Shown here one piece after another: positions 35,394 through 48,719 of a stretch of 60,000 nt of DNA. The DNA lies in contig OX485805.1 of NCBI GenBank assembly GCA_950295325.1, positions 39,669,501 through 39,729,500 on the forward strand, written 5' to 3'. The stretch's first letter is position 1. Each line of letters begins with the position of its first letter. The notes below the pieces were generated by a model. The model ran no database searches. It had not been told where the DNA came from and worked only from the letters and a program-made list of their open reading frames with translations. The position numbers and the translations under genes are program-made. The DNA comes from Polytrichum commune. Its lineage: Eukaryota; Streptophyta; Polytrichopsida; Polytrichales; Polytrichaceae.

Positions 35394-35891
35394 GGGCCGC
35401 TTCACACTATGGCCATCCAAGTCGAGATTTCGTGGGATTGAATGCCCAAACTTTGTTGAGAGTCCAAAGAAATGGGTTGAAAATAGCCAACAAAAATATA
35501 GGAATTGGAGCCTTCGGGCGGGCATAGTGTGAAGCTTCCAAAGCCAAGCCCAAAGTCCAAAGGAATAAGGAACATCCCACTTTATGCCCTACCCAAAACA
35601 ACCCCTCCAATCTAACGGCCAAGATCTTGTCAGTTTTTTATTTTTTAATGAGAAGAAATTGACAGCCTCTTGACCATTGTTTGGGTTTCCATTCCTGTCC
35701 GACCCAAACTTCCTTTGAGAGTCCGTTGCCTTGGTCGAAAAGCATTGCCATGTAGGCATTTTGGAGAGCAACATCCTTTGGACTTTGGCCTTTAGTGTGA
35801 AGGGTCAAGAGGCCAATTTTTTTGTTCCTTGCAATCTCATTGGTGGATATCAACAACCTCTCGACCTTTTGACCATAATGTGAAGCAACCC
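35394..35891. mobile_element. PIF/Harbinger-like MITE, GCTTCACACTATGG type (498 bp)
   Basis: The left end is GGGCCGCTTCACACTATGGCC and the right end, reverse-complemented, is GGGTTGCTTCACATTATGGTC. TTA flanks both sides (35391-35393 and 35892-35894). The same end motif recurs inside, inverted, at about 35522-35538 and 35787-35802, so this may be a composite of nested or rearranged copies. No coding frame is credible. Confidence 0.8.
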
Positions 35892-36180
35892 TTAATCTCA
35901 TATTAATTTTATCAATTAATTTTTTCCTTTGAAAATATTTACACAAAACTCACGACCTTATCGATCTAGGTCCAAACAAAATACAAATGTGACAGTTGAC
36001 TTTGCATCAACAATTTTGTTTCATGAATGTTGCATAGAGCAAGCTTGTACATCTCACTTTATAATCGATTTTGAAAATGCATAAAACCTCAGGGTCATCA
36101 AGGGTTAAGGAAAATCTTCAAGAAATGAAGCATGGTAGGTGGTTATAGGTGAGGTCCTTGACATGGGGAGGACCTTATAT

Positions 36181-36475
36181 CTAGGATTTCTGTGGGTGGA
36201 GGGTCTCATGACCTATTACCACACAATTGGTTTGGGATTGTATCTCGCCTATGTGGCACTCTCTTAGTGGCTCTAAGGAGGTCGATTGTGTGATGATACT
36301 CACTGCTTGATGATATGTCAAGTAGATAGGAAGGATGTGGCAATCAATCATTGGCTCGATACAACCCTGCCACTGATTATGCATGGCATTGGGTTTGTGA
36401 GACATATATATCAATGTATAAATGTTGTCCCTCGACATGCTTAGCCTGCATGCCTCATCTATTGAGGGTTGGCTT
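36181..36475. other. Unassigned DNA
   Basis: No gene is recognised. The minus-strand frame of 85 codons here shows no domain. Confidence 0.4.
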
Positions 36476-36725
36476 GGGATTTGTGGTGTCTATGTAAACT
36501 CATCCATCCGTGCATGAAGTGATTATAGTAAAAAATAGTCCCCTACAAGATTGAGGGTTGATTTATTCCGATTTGACTCATGCAAACTAATTCGAGATCT
36601 CTGATTCTATTTTCGAAGTCAAATACTCTAAAAATAACAATCCACAAATTACAATATAGTTCATTGTGATCTCACCTTCGCAACGGATGAGATTATGTAG
36701 ACAACACAAATCCCTAGCCATCAAA
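36476..36725 (+). repeat. Family G dispersed repeat, copy 1
   Basis: Related to 59250-59510. Both carry GGTGTCTATGTA(A/C)A, CATCAT/CATCCAT, GACTATAATA or GATTATAGTA, ACAAG(A/G)TTGAGG and a later CACC TTC block. Confidence 0.6.
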
Positions 36726-36775
36726 GACCCCCCCGTTGTACACCGATACCCATCCTTAGAACAAGCAATATCTAA

Positions 36776-37228
36776 GGGCCACTTCACGCACGAGACTGAG
36801 AGCCCATGACCATTACACTTCAAGCACTCTCATTGGTGGAAAAGGCGGAGCCGGTCCAAGTTCACTTCACACTACGCTTGAGGGACCGATAGAGTATGTA
36901 AATGCAAGATGGATATAAAGCCTACATGTCATCAAGTGGATCATGTTTCATGGTCACTTGGATTATTTTCAAAACCTAAACCCCTAAACCTGAACGCTCA
37001 CAACCGTTGATTTATTCTAATTTATAATGTGTGAGGACCCGCATGAATAGAAATTCATTGAAATAACATTTGGTTGAGGGCCCGGTCAAATATGACTTCA
37101 CATCACACTTGAGGGTTTGTGACCACATGACATGATTTTGGAGGTGTGTTGGGACGGCCTTTGGACACTTTCTTTTGGGCTCTCACAATTTCATGGTCAC
37201 GGCCCTTGACTTGTGTGTGAAGTGGCCC
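36776..37228. mobile_element. PIF/Harbinger-like MITE upstream of the kleisin gene (453 bp)
   Basis: The left end is GGGCCACTTCACGCACGAG and the right end, reverse-complemented, is GGGCCACTTCACACACAAG. TAA flanks both sides (36773-36775 and 37229-37231). The ends are related to those at 35394. The right end sits directly before a TATA-like stretch at the edge of the GC-rich 5' region of the next gene, so it may lie in that gene's promoter. Confidence 0.85.
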
Positions 37229-38605
37229 TAATATATACACCGTCGTGCTTCAGAGTCTCAAAGATGCCTCTTAAATCTCCAGAAGAACTCTCCATTCAAA
37301 AAGCATTGAAGAGCTAGCCACGCCTGTGACTAGGCGGATGGATGGATGGATGGATGGATGGGGAACGCGGGGCACCGAGCACGGGCGCCCGCGGGAACGC
37401 TGCGCGGATGGGCCGGGCGCTGCCCGGGTCCGCTGACCCGCCCGGGGGGGGAGGAGGACGAAGCGAAGGTCACAGAAGACGCACAGCCAGCCCAGCACAT
37501 CACACACCACCACAGCCCCCCCCCCCTCCCCTCGCGCCCCGCTTTCCTTCACGCCTCGCTCGCACACTGCCTTCCCTCGCTCGCACCGCAACCCAAGCAC
37601 AACCTCGCTTTGCACAGACGCATCCCGCCGCGCGGATGCTGTTCGCCATCTCCCGCGCTTCGTAGCCACCCTTACCTGCGGAATTCCTCTTTTTTCCCAC
37701 TCTCTTTTGAGCTCCTGAGCTCCCCGAACGGTCCCAAAAACCTCCCAAATTACCCTAGTTGCCACCCCGCGGCTGCTCCCGGGCGTCGGAGACCGTTCCA
37801 AGCGCGCTATTGCGCGTCTTAGGTGCGGCATATCGGTTTACCGGAGAATCGTGGGAGCTCGGGAGGCCAGGAAACGGTTGGGAGCTCGCTGGAGGAAGCA
37901 GAAACAAAGGAGCGGGGGGTCAGCTTTGGTGCATTACGGCAGGGTTGCGTTTGCCGTTGCCGTTCGTGGTGGATGAGTAGGTTAGGCTCCGGTGTGAGCT
38001 TGCGCAGTGTGGAGAGAACATGAAATTCGGTTTTAGGAGGTGGCCGTGTGGTTTCGGGCTTTTATGATTGGCGGACAGTAGTAGGAGGAGTGGGGTGGCC
38101 GTTGCGTAGCGGGGGGCATTAGGTTAGTTTTGGTAATTTATTGGCTTCATTTGCAGCTTCCGAGGTGCGGGGAATAGCCGTGGAGTGCAGGGGACCGCAT
38201 TTGAGGTTGAGGAGGTGTTTTGGTCAGTTCTGGAGCTCGTGCTCGTTATGAGTAGGTTTTATATACGCCTGAGCTTCTGAGGGAGGGGAAAGAACAGGTT
38301 TTAAGGAAAAAGTGAGGAGCTCTGAATAATACACCTGGGAGTGGAGCATCGGAGTTGAAGAATAAGAAGAAGATGACGGATTGCCGCTATGGTTGCAAGA
38401 GAGGAAGAATTTGTACACAGGCAGTATTTGGATTCACTTTAGGATGAGGCGCTCGTGCTTATGATGCCTAGTCAGCCCTTCGGTTTGAAGGAGAAGGAGT
38501 AGAAGTAGAAGAATTCTTTGGTGTACATTGTTAGCCTAGCCTTTAGGGCACGTTCCATTGGTAGTGTTGGGAAAGCGGACGCGTATCTTTTGAAGGGGGT
38601 TCAAG
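37229..38605 (+). promoter_or_regulatory. GC-rich promoter and 5' leader of the kleisin gene
   Basis: A TATA-like AATATATACACC lies at about 37230-37241. A GATG microsatellite (about 37337-37361) is followed by a markedly GC-rich and pyrimidine-rich stretch to about 38000, then moderately GC-rich DNA to the ATG at 38606. This fits a promoter plus a long leader, perhaps with a leader intron that I cannot place. Several overlapping frames between 37271 and 38023 on both strands are products of GC richness: their composition is Arg/Pro/Gly/Ala and no domain is visible. Confidence 0.5.
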
Positions 38606-41600
38606 ATGTTTTACTCACAGCTGATTTTGGCCAAGAAAGGGCCACTGGGGACAATATGGATAGCTGCGCATTTGGAGCGCAAGCTGCGGAAGAATCAGGT
38701 CACAGAAACAAACATCAGTGTCTCTGTCGGTACGTGCCCCTACTATTTCCACCAAATACCTATAACAACCACTATCATTTAAAGCCATACTTAACTCACG
38801 CGGGAACACTTTTGAAGATATTTTAGTGCGTATTGTTGATTTTTTCCCTCTAGAGCATACTGGAGAATTATCAGTAAAGTTATAGCCTACTGAATCTGGC
38901 AGAGGGATGTAAGCGAGGAGGAAACCTGAGTAGTATTTTTGGGATCCTTACCTTAGCAAGGGCCTCCAGATGAAGTTTTCAGCAATCTTGGAAGTACACA
39001 TCCAATGGAAGGGAACCACTATTTAGTGAGCTGAAAAAATGGGAGTGACATGGAGGTGGGAGTTTGAGAGGTTTACACGGTCTATAAAAATTATCCACAT
39101 CTGATTGTGTTAGTAAGTAAGCCTAGTTTCAGTGAAGATGATTTTGTCACGATGAAGTGCTTCCAATGTCACATTTGGCTAGTTAAGGCTGATGAGTTAA
39201 TCATCTAGTGGAAGGTGTGGGTTGAGAAGTCTTGAGGAGTAATAATAATAGTCACTGTGGGAAGCGACCTTGTAAAATGTACTCCACCAGAATACCTACA
39301 TTTTAGACTTATCCAAGGGCAAAAACACTCAGTGGATGTGGAATTTTCACACACCTGAGATTCCCAACATCCTAAATTGTGAAGAAGTGGACATGAGCGT
39401 TAGGGAGTTTCGTCTTTGTGGGTGTTCTCTCCACATGAAAGTCTGAATTTACCGGGGAGCATAAGAATCTTGGTAAAAGATACTCTGGGTGGATTGAAGT
39501 TATAGAGAACAGTAATTGATCTACCATCTAGCCATAGTTTATGGCATTTAGACTACCAATGTTTACTAAGAGTTTGGAACACCTTCAAGCAAAATTGGAC
39601 GTAGTCTCTAAGCCTAAGCCTTGTATTGAATATTTAGGAAATGTCATGTACTGGTTCTATACCTAGAGGCCAGTTTGAAGTCGGAGAGAAGGTCTTTTTA
39701 CATTTCTCTGACATTTTCAGGCTTGTTGTTGATTTGCAGACTCAATTTTGTTTCCGGAGGCACCAATTGCGCTAAGATTGTCTGGACATCTGTTGCTCGG
39801 TGTTGTCCGAATCTACTCTCGGAAGGTGAACTATTTATTTCATGACTGCAGTGAAGCATTGACAAAAATCAAGCAAGCATTTCACTCAGGGGTAGTGGAC
39901 CTTCCACCAGAGGCTGCAACAGCCCCCTTCCATGCTATTACTCTTCCGGAAAATTTTGACCTTGATGAATTGGAACCTCTCCCTGACAGGGAAAATGCAA
40001 TGCTCAATGGGTATGTTGACCTGCTTCATCTCCGTTGTGCGTATTTTATTGCCCTTAGAATTGCATGCTACAGCAGTTCCTACGGGGAGTAGGATGAACA
40101 GTTCTGATTCCCTTATGATGCAAGCCTTGCAATATAAGGATTGCACGTAACTTCATTCAAGCACTAGAAATTTACATGGATTATTACTAAATCAACTTTT
40201 TAAATTTTAAGTAGCTCTGGGTTGAGAGGGTCTCCTTATTTATCTGTTACAGTATGTTATGTACACTGAACCTTATTCTCAAGCACTGTATTTGGAGAGA
40301 ATGTTTGTAGCTGAAAACAACTTTCAGAGAGTTTTCAACAGAAGATTCCCAACATGTCAAAGCCCAAACCTAGCAGTTAGCTTTTGCGAAAATCATGTAG
40401 GCAAATGGAAAATCATGTAATATGATTCAACTTAGATAGCAACAGCTTAGTTCACATTGCATTTCAGTTTTAGCCTCATATCTCTTTCTTTTCTGGTATG
40501 TAATGGCAGTAGAGAAGCTGCAAAAAGGATCCTATCTCAATTAGACCTAGGTCTACTCTGGACAATTGCAACTAGCATTTTGTTACTGCCTCAATGTTTG
40601 CTAAAGTGTCTTGACTTTTCTCATGCATATTTAGGGTACGTGCAAACTTAGCCATCTGGCAGTATGCAGTACTTGATGGAATTGCTTGGGTGGGTCTCAA
40701 TTGCTTCGGTGGCTATTTAGAACCACTTGCTGCATTACATTCTTTGAGCATCTACTCATTACATCTTGTGTTGTGGCATGACAGTGCTGCAGATCATCAT
40801 GTCACTACTCGAGAGCTCATCACACTGCAGGATCCTTTGGAGGATAATATTTATTTTGGATCCCAATTTGGCCTTGATGGTATGAGTCTATATGCTTGCT
40901 ATCCTTTATAACGGTTGTGCTTGCTCTATAATTAGCAATGCAAATGTCCTGTAATTATTGGCCAGTTGTGCTTGCTCTATATATTTTGGACAGGGTGTTG
41001 CATTGTTAGTATGGAGAGGGATTCACCACTTTGAATGATCAAAAAGGTGATAATAGCATGTTTAGATTTGAGGGTAATCTGATTTTCTTTGCTCCTACTA
41101 ATCCGGCTTCTGAAGTGCTTTCAAAGTTGTTACTCTTATGTATTGAGAATTTAGACTAAGGCTCGTTGCCTGCTTGTGAATGTGCAGAGAGATTTCCAGA
41201 GGCTGATTTGCCGCGCATGGCACTCGACTTTGAAGAGGTCAGTGTTTACTTACTACTTGGTTGCATAGAAGGAGCTACAGAATAACCTGGATATGAGGTT
41301 GAAGCAATAATTCCAAATACATAAGAGGTCTTTCAAGGGTAATGCTAGTTATTCAACAATCCAATGCATTAGATATAATATCTGACAGTTAGTTAAAGCT
41401 TTTCAAAAGAATTGAAGATTGATAGCAGCTTCTCGACATGACATTATCACGAGAAATAAATGGCAATCACTGAAGCACATAAATGTCTGAAGTTTTATGA
41501 AACTTGCAACAGTTCAAAATCCTTATATTGAGCAACATACGAATGGATCGTCGCAAGATACTTATGAGGGAAATTGAGATTCTGGAACATTTGCTGGAGA

Positions 41601-44600
41601 TTGATGAAGGCGGATGTGATGATCCTGACTTCTCAAAATTTGTCTGTTGCAGACCCTAATCCTTGCCAATAAAAGTGTGAATGAGTTCTCATTAGCCTAA
41701 TCACAACCCATGTTCTGTGGATTAATACCTAAGGTTCCAAATTGGCCATAAAAGATCTGCATTCAGAACTTCTGTCACAGTTACAAGAAGAGTAGATAAG
41801 AAAATACTTGGTTTTGGTCAAGGAATATGTGAACTTTAGTTGCTGCTCACCTCCAGGTGCACATACAACCTGTATTAACTTCAACAACAGGGTAATAATC
41901 TGGAGACAGCATGACATCTACTTCTTATATTTTGGTTTGGAATCCGTAAAACATTTGAACCTTGGCTCTATTTGTTGGGATTGTTGCTGTTTGATGCGAT
42001 ATTCAATCTCATTACTTGTGCAGGAAGAGATGGAGAAGGAGGCTCGAGAACAGGAGCAGAGCCCAAAGCTGACCCTTGAAGAAGAGTACTTCCAATAACC
42101 CCTTTTGACGTGTAACCTTCATCTTTGTTGTTCTTGTTGTTAAATGTTCTTCACCAGTGAAATACTTGTTATGGGAGAGTATGATCTAATCTCTTCATTA
42201 CAGCTCATACTTCATGTTTGTAAGATTCTTCTTTGTTGATATACATATGTTTGCATTGAGCAGGGTTCCACTAGTAATGGAAGAACAGATTGACTTTGAC
42301 CGAATGGACCAGATGGATCCTATGGATATGGAACACATGCAACCTATGACTCCTGCTCCACCTTCTATGATGGACCTTGATGAAGAAATGATGGAGCCAC
42401 AGCAACCAGAGGAACAGCCTGAAGAGTATGAACAATTGGCACCTGTTTTGGAGGAAGCGGAGCAACTACCTCCTGTTGTGGAAGATGTTGACCGTTTGGA
42501 GCCTGTTGTAGAGGAAGAGGAGCAAGCAGAAGCTACTACAGTTACTGAAGCACCCGAGGAGCCAGTAGACACAGCAATTGAGCATGAGATGGAAGAGCAA
42601 GAGGACATTGTGGCTCAGGGTCAAGGTGCTGACCTCATTAAAGTTCCTGATGAGCTGGTCCCTGCTATAGAGGGTGCTGCAGAGGAGTTGAGGCCGGCCT
42701 CTCCAGGCCCTCCAGCCCCTCTTGCTGTTGACCAAGAAGATGTTCCAGAGGTGGAGACTCTGCGGTCGGCGGTGGATCCTCCTACAGATCAGGGCCCTGA
42801 CATGTTTGTTTTCGAGAAAGAAGCTTTGATGGCTAGTGAAAGCATGGGAGTCAGGTATGTAGTTTTATTTTCCAAGCTGTATATACATTGAGAAGACACA
42901 TGTGCTGGTTGATATGGAGATACAATTGAACAATTGATGTTATTAGCACACCCATTGAAGTGTTAAGATTCATCAGCGAATTCCCTGAATGATGATTCAG
43001 AATTGAAGTCTATTGTATTTTCTCTATTCTCTTCATGAGCTCATGGCTCAATGATTGAATAGAAAGATTTCTGTCAAGCTCATGTTCTTGCTTCTGTTAT
43101 CTTCCACCTCTCGAGGTATTCTTGTGCAGCTCTTAATTTTTTCGACTGAACATAGTCTCATCATGCAAGGAAGAAATTGCTCACTCTTGTAATTTATGAC
43201 ATTCAACTGCAAGCAGAGACATTGGTTCTACGTCATGTTCTTTAATATAAATGTATCTTCCTTGAACTAGCAGCCTCTGAGGTGTGCTTATGTAACTCGT
43301 CCATGGGTGAACAGAGACGGTGACCAGCAGATGGTGGATAAGGAGCAGCTCTTAGGAGATGACGATAAAATGGAGGAATTGCCAGTTGCAAATATTCCAG
43401 GGCTCACATCACCTCAAAGACGGCACAGCCTTATGGAGGAGGATCTCCCTGGAGACGATGACGTTTTGGCCACCTTGCTAGGTTTGTATTTTCATTGGAA
43501 TTGATCAATTGATTTGCTCCAGACTTAAAGGAACAGATAGATATGACAATACTATGTTGCTTATTGCTTCCTTACAAATTCCCAGTGGAGGTTATGGTCC
43601 TAATGCTTAGATTTAAATAAATACTGTCTTTAAAGTATTATCTCGTCTATACAGGAGGGAGGAGTACACCAGCTCTAAGAGTGATGCCAACTCCTAGTGA
43701 AGAAGCTCCTCCTACGCGAAGGTTTAAGCGGGCTCCGAAGCCCCCATCAAGGAAGAGGAAACCGGTACTTGACATTGCAATGGTGATACATGGAGAGTAA
43801 GTCCATTCATTGAAGCACCTCATATTGGCCCTGGGGAGTTTGTTTCAGAATGATGCTGGTATTCCTAATGAATCAAAATTTCAGAAAGATTGATTAGATC
43901 TTGATGTAGTGAAAAGAACTTTGTGATAAGTAATTGTGTTGTGTTGTGTAGTGTGATGAGGGAACAGTTGGCCAACACAGATGATATACGTCGAGTACGT
44001 AAGAAGGCTCCATGTACTCAACGTGAGCTTTGGGCTGTACAAAGACAATCTCTAGGCCCCCAAGTTTTTAGTGAGCCTTCAATAGCTGGTGAGTGTTGTT
44101 GTTGTGTGAAGTACTTTGCGGACACGAAGTTTTGCATCAGTGAAACCTGTTCAATTTCCCGTTCAGAACCATTATCATTTGTCTGTTGTCACTCTGGCGC
44201 CCTCCTGCACTCGTTCAGTTTGACTGGTAATTTGCATGAGTAGTCTTAGTTTCATCACTGAATCCATCAGTCATTCTTGCAGGGGTAGGCAGTTCATTAC
44301 GGGGACTTTACGACCGTATGTTGGTTACTGGAGAGACAGACTTGCCATTAGCTGACCCTGAACAGGAAGAAACTCCAGAGACAGTTCCATATGTGACACC
44401 AGAAAAACTGCCTGCTACCCCTCAGGCTGGAGGACTCCTTGAGGAGCCCTTCACTGAAGAGGGAAGAATACCTGTGGCCCAGCCAGAAGTACGACCTGCA
44501 GCAGATGATCCAGCTGCTGAGCTGCTTGCAGAACCTATTGCAGACGTGGGTGCTGGTTTAGCTCCAACAATGGAAGCAGGTAAATTCAGTGGTTTGACTT

Positions 44601-47600
44601 GAAATAACTGTGTTGTCAAAGATGGAATTCAACAGTCTTACCTTCTGTTTCTTTATTGGCTGTCAAGTTCTTATACTTCCTTTCATTAAGTTATGTTGTC
44701 TCTCGTTATCACCCATTGATATCATGTTCTGGGAGCAGGGAACTGAACCTGGTTCTACCTTTTTGCTCCTAATGAGAAGTTCAGAAAGATAGTGACTTGT
44801 CGAATGTCTTAATGTGTGGGTTTACTGGGTTTAGGTGCTGCTGTGGCAACAGTGTTTGGAACTCCATTGCAACCTGAGCAACGGCTTGAAGAAGCGCAAG
44901 ATTTGAACCAAGACCCCAAGGAGGAGGAAATCGAAGATTTGAACAAGGAAGTGGTGATGCCCGAGGCTCAAGGTGTTGAGGATTATGCTGCGCAGTCACT
45001 AATGACACCAGATAGGAGTGAGTTCACCCACCTTCCTGTCACATGAGGGTTTACATGAGATAGTTGTTGCATGTTTAACTCTTCTGTTTTGTGATCTGGG
45101 ATTGCTCTTCTTTTCTTGGTCAGAGTCTGCTGCTTCTAAATGTTGTATTTTTGCTCATTCACACTAAAAGCTGAAAACCATACATCTGGTTTATGTGTCA
45201 ACAGGAATTTCGATTGATGAATCTGCAGTGCAATTTCCTATGCTTGAAACTGAACCAGCATCAGCATCAGAACCCCAGCCTCCTTCCTCAACAACGGCTG
45301 CAGAACCCATTTTGTTATCTGAGACACAAAGTGAGGTCAGAGAAGAAGCTTCTAAAGACATGCAAGATATCATACCTGGAGAACCTGAGTTGGTCAGAGT
45401 TGGGGGTGAAATTGTTCCCACAGAGGAAGACATGCCAATTGTAGACCTTGGAGAACCAGCAACTCTTGAAGGGGAGGTACCTGTAGAGTTCCAACCTGAG
45501 TTGTTAGAGCAGGTAGCTGCAGAGGCGGAAGCAGTTGCAGAAGCTGTTGCAGAGGGGGGTGCTATAGTTGTGCAGAACAAGGATGGGACAGCAGTCATTG
45601 TTCTTGAAGATGATGGCGGAGTCATAGATGGACCGTATCCATTGGTTGAAGTTAAAGAGGAGGCGGTTGAGGAAGACGTCAATCCAGCGGTATGTTTTTG
45701 TGTCACAACAGAATTGTCTGGCTTCTTGATTGTTTTCAGTCCATCATAATGTGTACTTAGAGCTTTAATTGTAAATTTTCTGGAGGTGGAGAGATTTCTG
45801 GAGGTGCACACAGATTCACATGTACATGCTATGTAGATATCATATGCACATGTCATGTGTTGTCTAGATTCTCATGGTTCTCTGGTTCACTGCAGACTGC
45901 TAGGCTAGGTAGTCGGCATATATGAGCCTCCACTTCAGACCTTTTTAGACATCTACATAATTGATGATATTAGGAGGTTTATGCTTATTTAAGTTTCTCC
46001 TCTTGAGCGTTTGACAGCAATTTGTATTTGAACAGGAACTCGGTTTTCTTGGAGAGCCTAGAGAAACAGGTACAAACTTTGACTTTTATGCAAATCGTTT
46101 GTTGTAGTTGACCAGATCCAAATGTGTACTAAGAATTTTCTTTCAGCTTTTGTGCTGATAATTTTGACCTTCTACGCATATGAAACAAAAGCAAGCTATT
46201 TGGAGGCATTATTTTATAAGCTCAACACAATGTGGCTTGGAAGTAGCTCATGAACAAAGTTCTGTATTTGCATTGCAGTGTTCCTCAACGATGATGATGA
46301 TGACCTGCACGAGGAGGCTGAGGATTATGATGATAGCACTAGAGATGCAACATTGCAAGGCCTAGGTGGCTGGTCTGCCCGCACAAGGTCTGTCAAATTT
46401 TTTAAAGTGTCTTTGGAAATGATGTTGTGAGTTGTAACCTTTTGGGATGGGGTTAAAAGTATGTACTGTGATTGATTATGAGATAGTTGGCTTGAGATAG
46501 TATGCATACTCTTTAGTTTCACATGACAGATGTTTCATAGTCCTCACCTTTTACAGCTACGTATTCTTGACGATGCATCAAATATCTGGGTTAGTAGGGG
46601 TGGGTAAATAGTGCGAGCAATCATAAATGTCTCCCACCAGTCGGGACTTTTTGTTTGTCAGTACAAGAATAAGTTCGATTTGTTTGGCTTTATTCTATTG
46701 GTTGTGAAAGCCAGTCTTCGAGGATTTATGCAGACCAGATTGCATCGGGAATGTAATGTAGATATCAAGAATTAGGTGTTTATATAACCTTGGTAGTTAT
46801 GAAGTACGATCAGTGTGAGACTTGCTCCTGAATCACCTTTATTTCGTTGTGTATCCAGGGCTGTAGGTGGATACTTGCAAGGGGTATTTGAAGGTTTGAA
46901 TGCAGATACAAATAGAAGAGACAAGGATATGGCTCCCAAGATTGGGCTTGATCACACACTTCGAGGGAAGACAAGGAAGGAGGCAGCACGAATGTTTTTT
47001 GAGACCTTGGTATGGACCTTCTAGAAAATTTTAATCGGTTTTGTGAAGTTCTTTAATTGGTGAATCATTGTGATTTCAGCCAAGGAGTTTGAGGATTGTA
47101 CACACAAAGTTATCTGCAGGGGTCAATATCTTGCAATTTATGCTTGCTGATTGTCTTTTCAATTTTTAAGTCAAGGTCTGGGTATAGTATTTATTAGAAT
47201 GTTAATCCAAGGTCATGCTCATGGCCCAGCAACAAAGAGTTGTTCCATGAACCTCAAGCAAAGTAGGACATTACAGTGATGAAAAGTCTCAAGTTGTTAT
47301 TAACCTCCAGAGGTATAAAGTGGGTGAAGTGTAGTTATTTACTGTTGGCATTAAACGCTATGCCTTTTTAAAAGAATTGTGGATCCTCAGTCATCCTGTA
47401 TTGATCTTGGAGTTTCCGATCAAAGATTTTGGGAAGTACTTGATTCTGGCACAATTTTGTTTCTCTTTCCAGCTAGGATCTGTTCTTAAAATGCATCCTG
47501 GTCTTTTCTTTAGGTGTTGAAGACCAAAGACTACGTTGAAGTGGACCAAGAGCAGCCATTTGGTGAGATCTATCTTTCGGCACGACCAAAACTAATGAAG

Positions 47601-47612
47601 GCCAACTTTTAG
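38606..47612 (+). CDS. SYN4: Alpha-kleisin cohesin subunit, SCC1/RAD21 family, plant SYN4 (RAD21.3) type
   Basis: Seen: sixteen coding exons join in one frame: 38606-38729, 39740-40010, 40785-40879, 41188-41237, 42024-42085, 42264-42854, 43315-43481, 43655-43796, 43952-44088, 44283-44579, 44835-45017, 45205-45689, 46036-46069, 46279-46387, 46859-47009 and 47514-47612. All introns are GT-AG. The product is 998 residues (Arabidopsis SYN4 is about 1030). Residues 1 to about 110 form the Rad21/Rec8 N-terminal domain ([35 protein letters not shown]), which binds SMC3. The middle (about 180-870) is acidic and Pro/Ala/Met-rich, with a conserved island near 455-547 ([20 protein letters not shown]). 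Residues about 910-998 form the winged-helix C-terminus ([19 protein letters not shown]) that binds SMC1. Known: the protein closes the cohesin ring in the nucleus and is cut by separase. Alternative: SYN2. REC8 is unlikely given the SYN4-like sequence. Exon 5 is short and its donor was chosen by frame, so that junction is the least certain. Confidence 0.95.
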
Positions 47613-48715
47613 GGAGGCCCCTCACAAAGCAAAGGTTTGCATCTTGTATTTGGGGATTTACATGCACAATCCAAGGCCCCTTCAGTAGTTTGTTTATTCT
47701 TATTGGGTGCCCACTCACTCTTGTAATAATTAAGCAACATTTCCATGGCTGCAACCCCCTTGGTTGCAATTGTACTTTCATGGGTTCTTCTGTAAAAATT
47801 ATTCCTCTCTTGAGTTTCACTACTTAGGAGGCTGGTGTTTGTTTGAGAATCAAGATTTTAGGGCAGCGGAGAGTCCATTGTAACATTTGATACCTAGGAC
47901 ATGACATTGTTTATTGATGGGCAACCAAAACCTCTTAGTAGATATCATGTGTTTATTTTTCAGTTCCAATTTGATGTATTGCTCCCTTAAGGAGGCTGTA
48001 GGAAATGGCGATACGATTTCTTCTCATTCCTAACGTGTCCTGTGTTGACTTGGATCAAGTTGCTTGCTGTATTGGAATTACCTACGCCAATCCTTCACAA
48101 GCTTAAGAGATTTAGCTTGATGGAAATGTGTTGTTCAAGTCTAGACCTTACAAACAGGTATTTTTAAAATATAAAATGTGACTTTCTCAAAATCTGCATG
48201 GAGACTACAGCACCTCTTATTTCCAAGTTGATGATTTGTTTTACACAAACTAGCTTCATTCATTTGATGCAAATCCAGGGGCGTCGCACATCATTAGCTG
48301 CTGGAAATTACATGGGTGCCTGGCAGTGCATGCTGATTATTCGATTGCACTGGCAAGTGACATGTGCACTGGGGTTTTCAGATCCATCATCATCTCACTT
48401 GAGCTTAACATTTGCTCCTGACCGAGTAAGTATACCAAGATCACCTATAGGTTATTACTGTAGTCCAAGGTGGTTTCGATGCTTATTAAATCAATTCAAG
48501 ATTTGTTGAAGTTTCTGTAAATTTTAATTTTGTAAAAAGAAACCTCATTTGTGGAAAGAAAACCTGAAAATTTGATGGAATATTTTTCTTGAAATGAAAT
48601 CTTGAAAATGTGAATTATTCGACAAAGATTCGTAGAAATTGCTCCAGACTACAGTAATGTGGTTTAGTTTGGACTCCAATTCTAATTGCATTCAATTCTC
48701 TAGCTTCCATATCCC
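47613..48715 (+). other. 3' UTR and downstream flank of the kleisin gene
   Basis: The 3' UTR begins here and its end is not visible. Frames at 47473-47820 (minus) and 48198-48509 (plus) overlap or follow the last exon. They show no domain and no splice partner, and are judged spurious. Confidence 0.5.
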
Positions 48716-48719
48716 TTGT

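Noticed and set aside
37271-38023. Overlapping open frames of up to 186 codons on both strands upstream of the kleisin gene
   Set aside because: They arise from GC-rich sequence that has few stop codons, have Arg/Pro/Ala/Gly-biased composition and overlap in several frames. The region fits a promoter and leader better.
42198-42608. Minus-strand frame of 136 codons, Ser/Cys-rich
   Set aside because: It is the antisense shadow of the acidic exon 6 of the kleisin gene.
45191-45856. Minus-strand frame of 221 codons
   Set aside because: It is the Ser/Thr-rich antisense shadow of kleisin exon 12.
48198-48509. Frame of 103 codons downstream of the kleisin gene
   Set aside because: No recognisable domain, no partner exon, and its location fits 3' flanking DNA.
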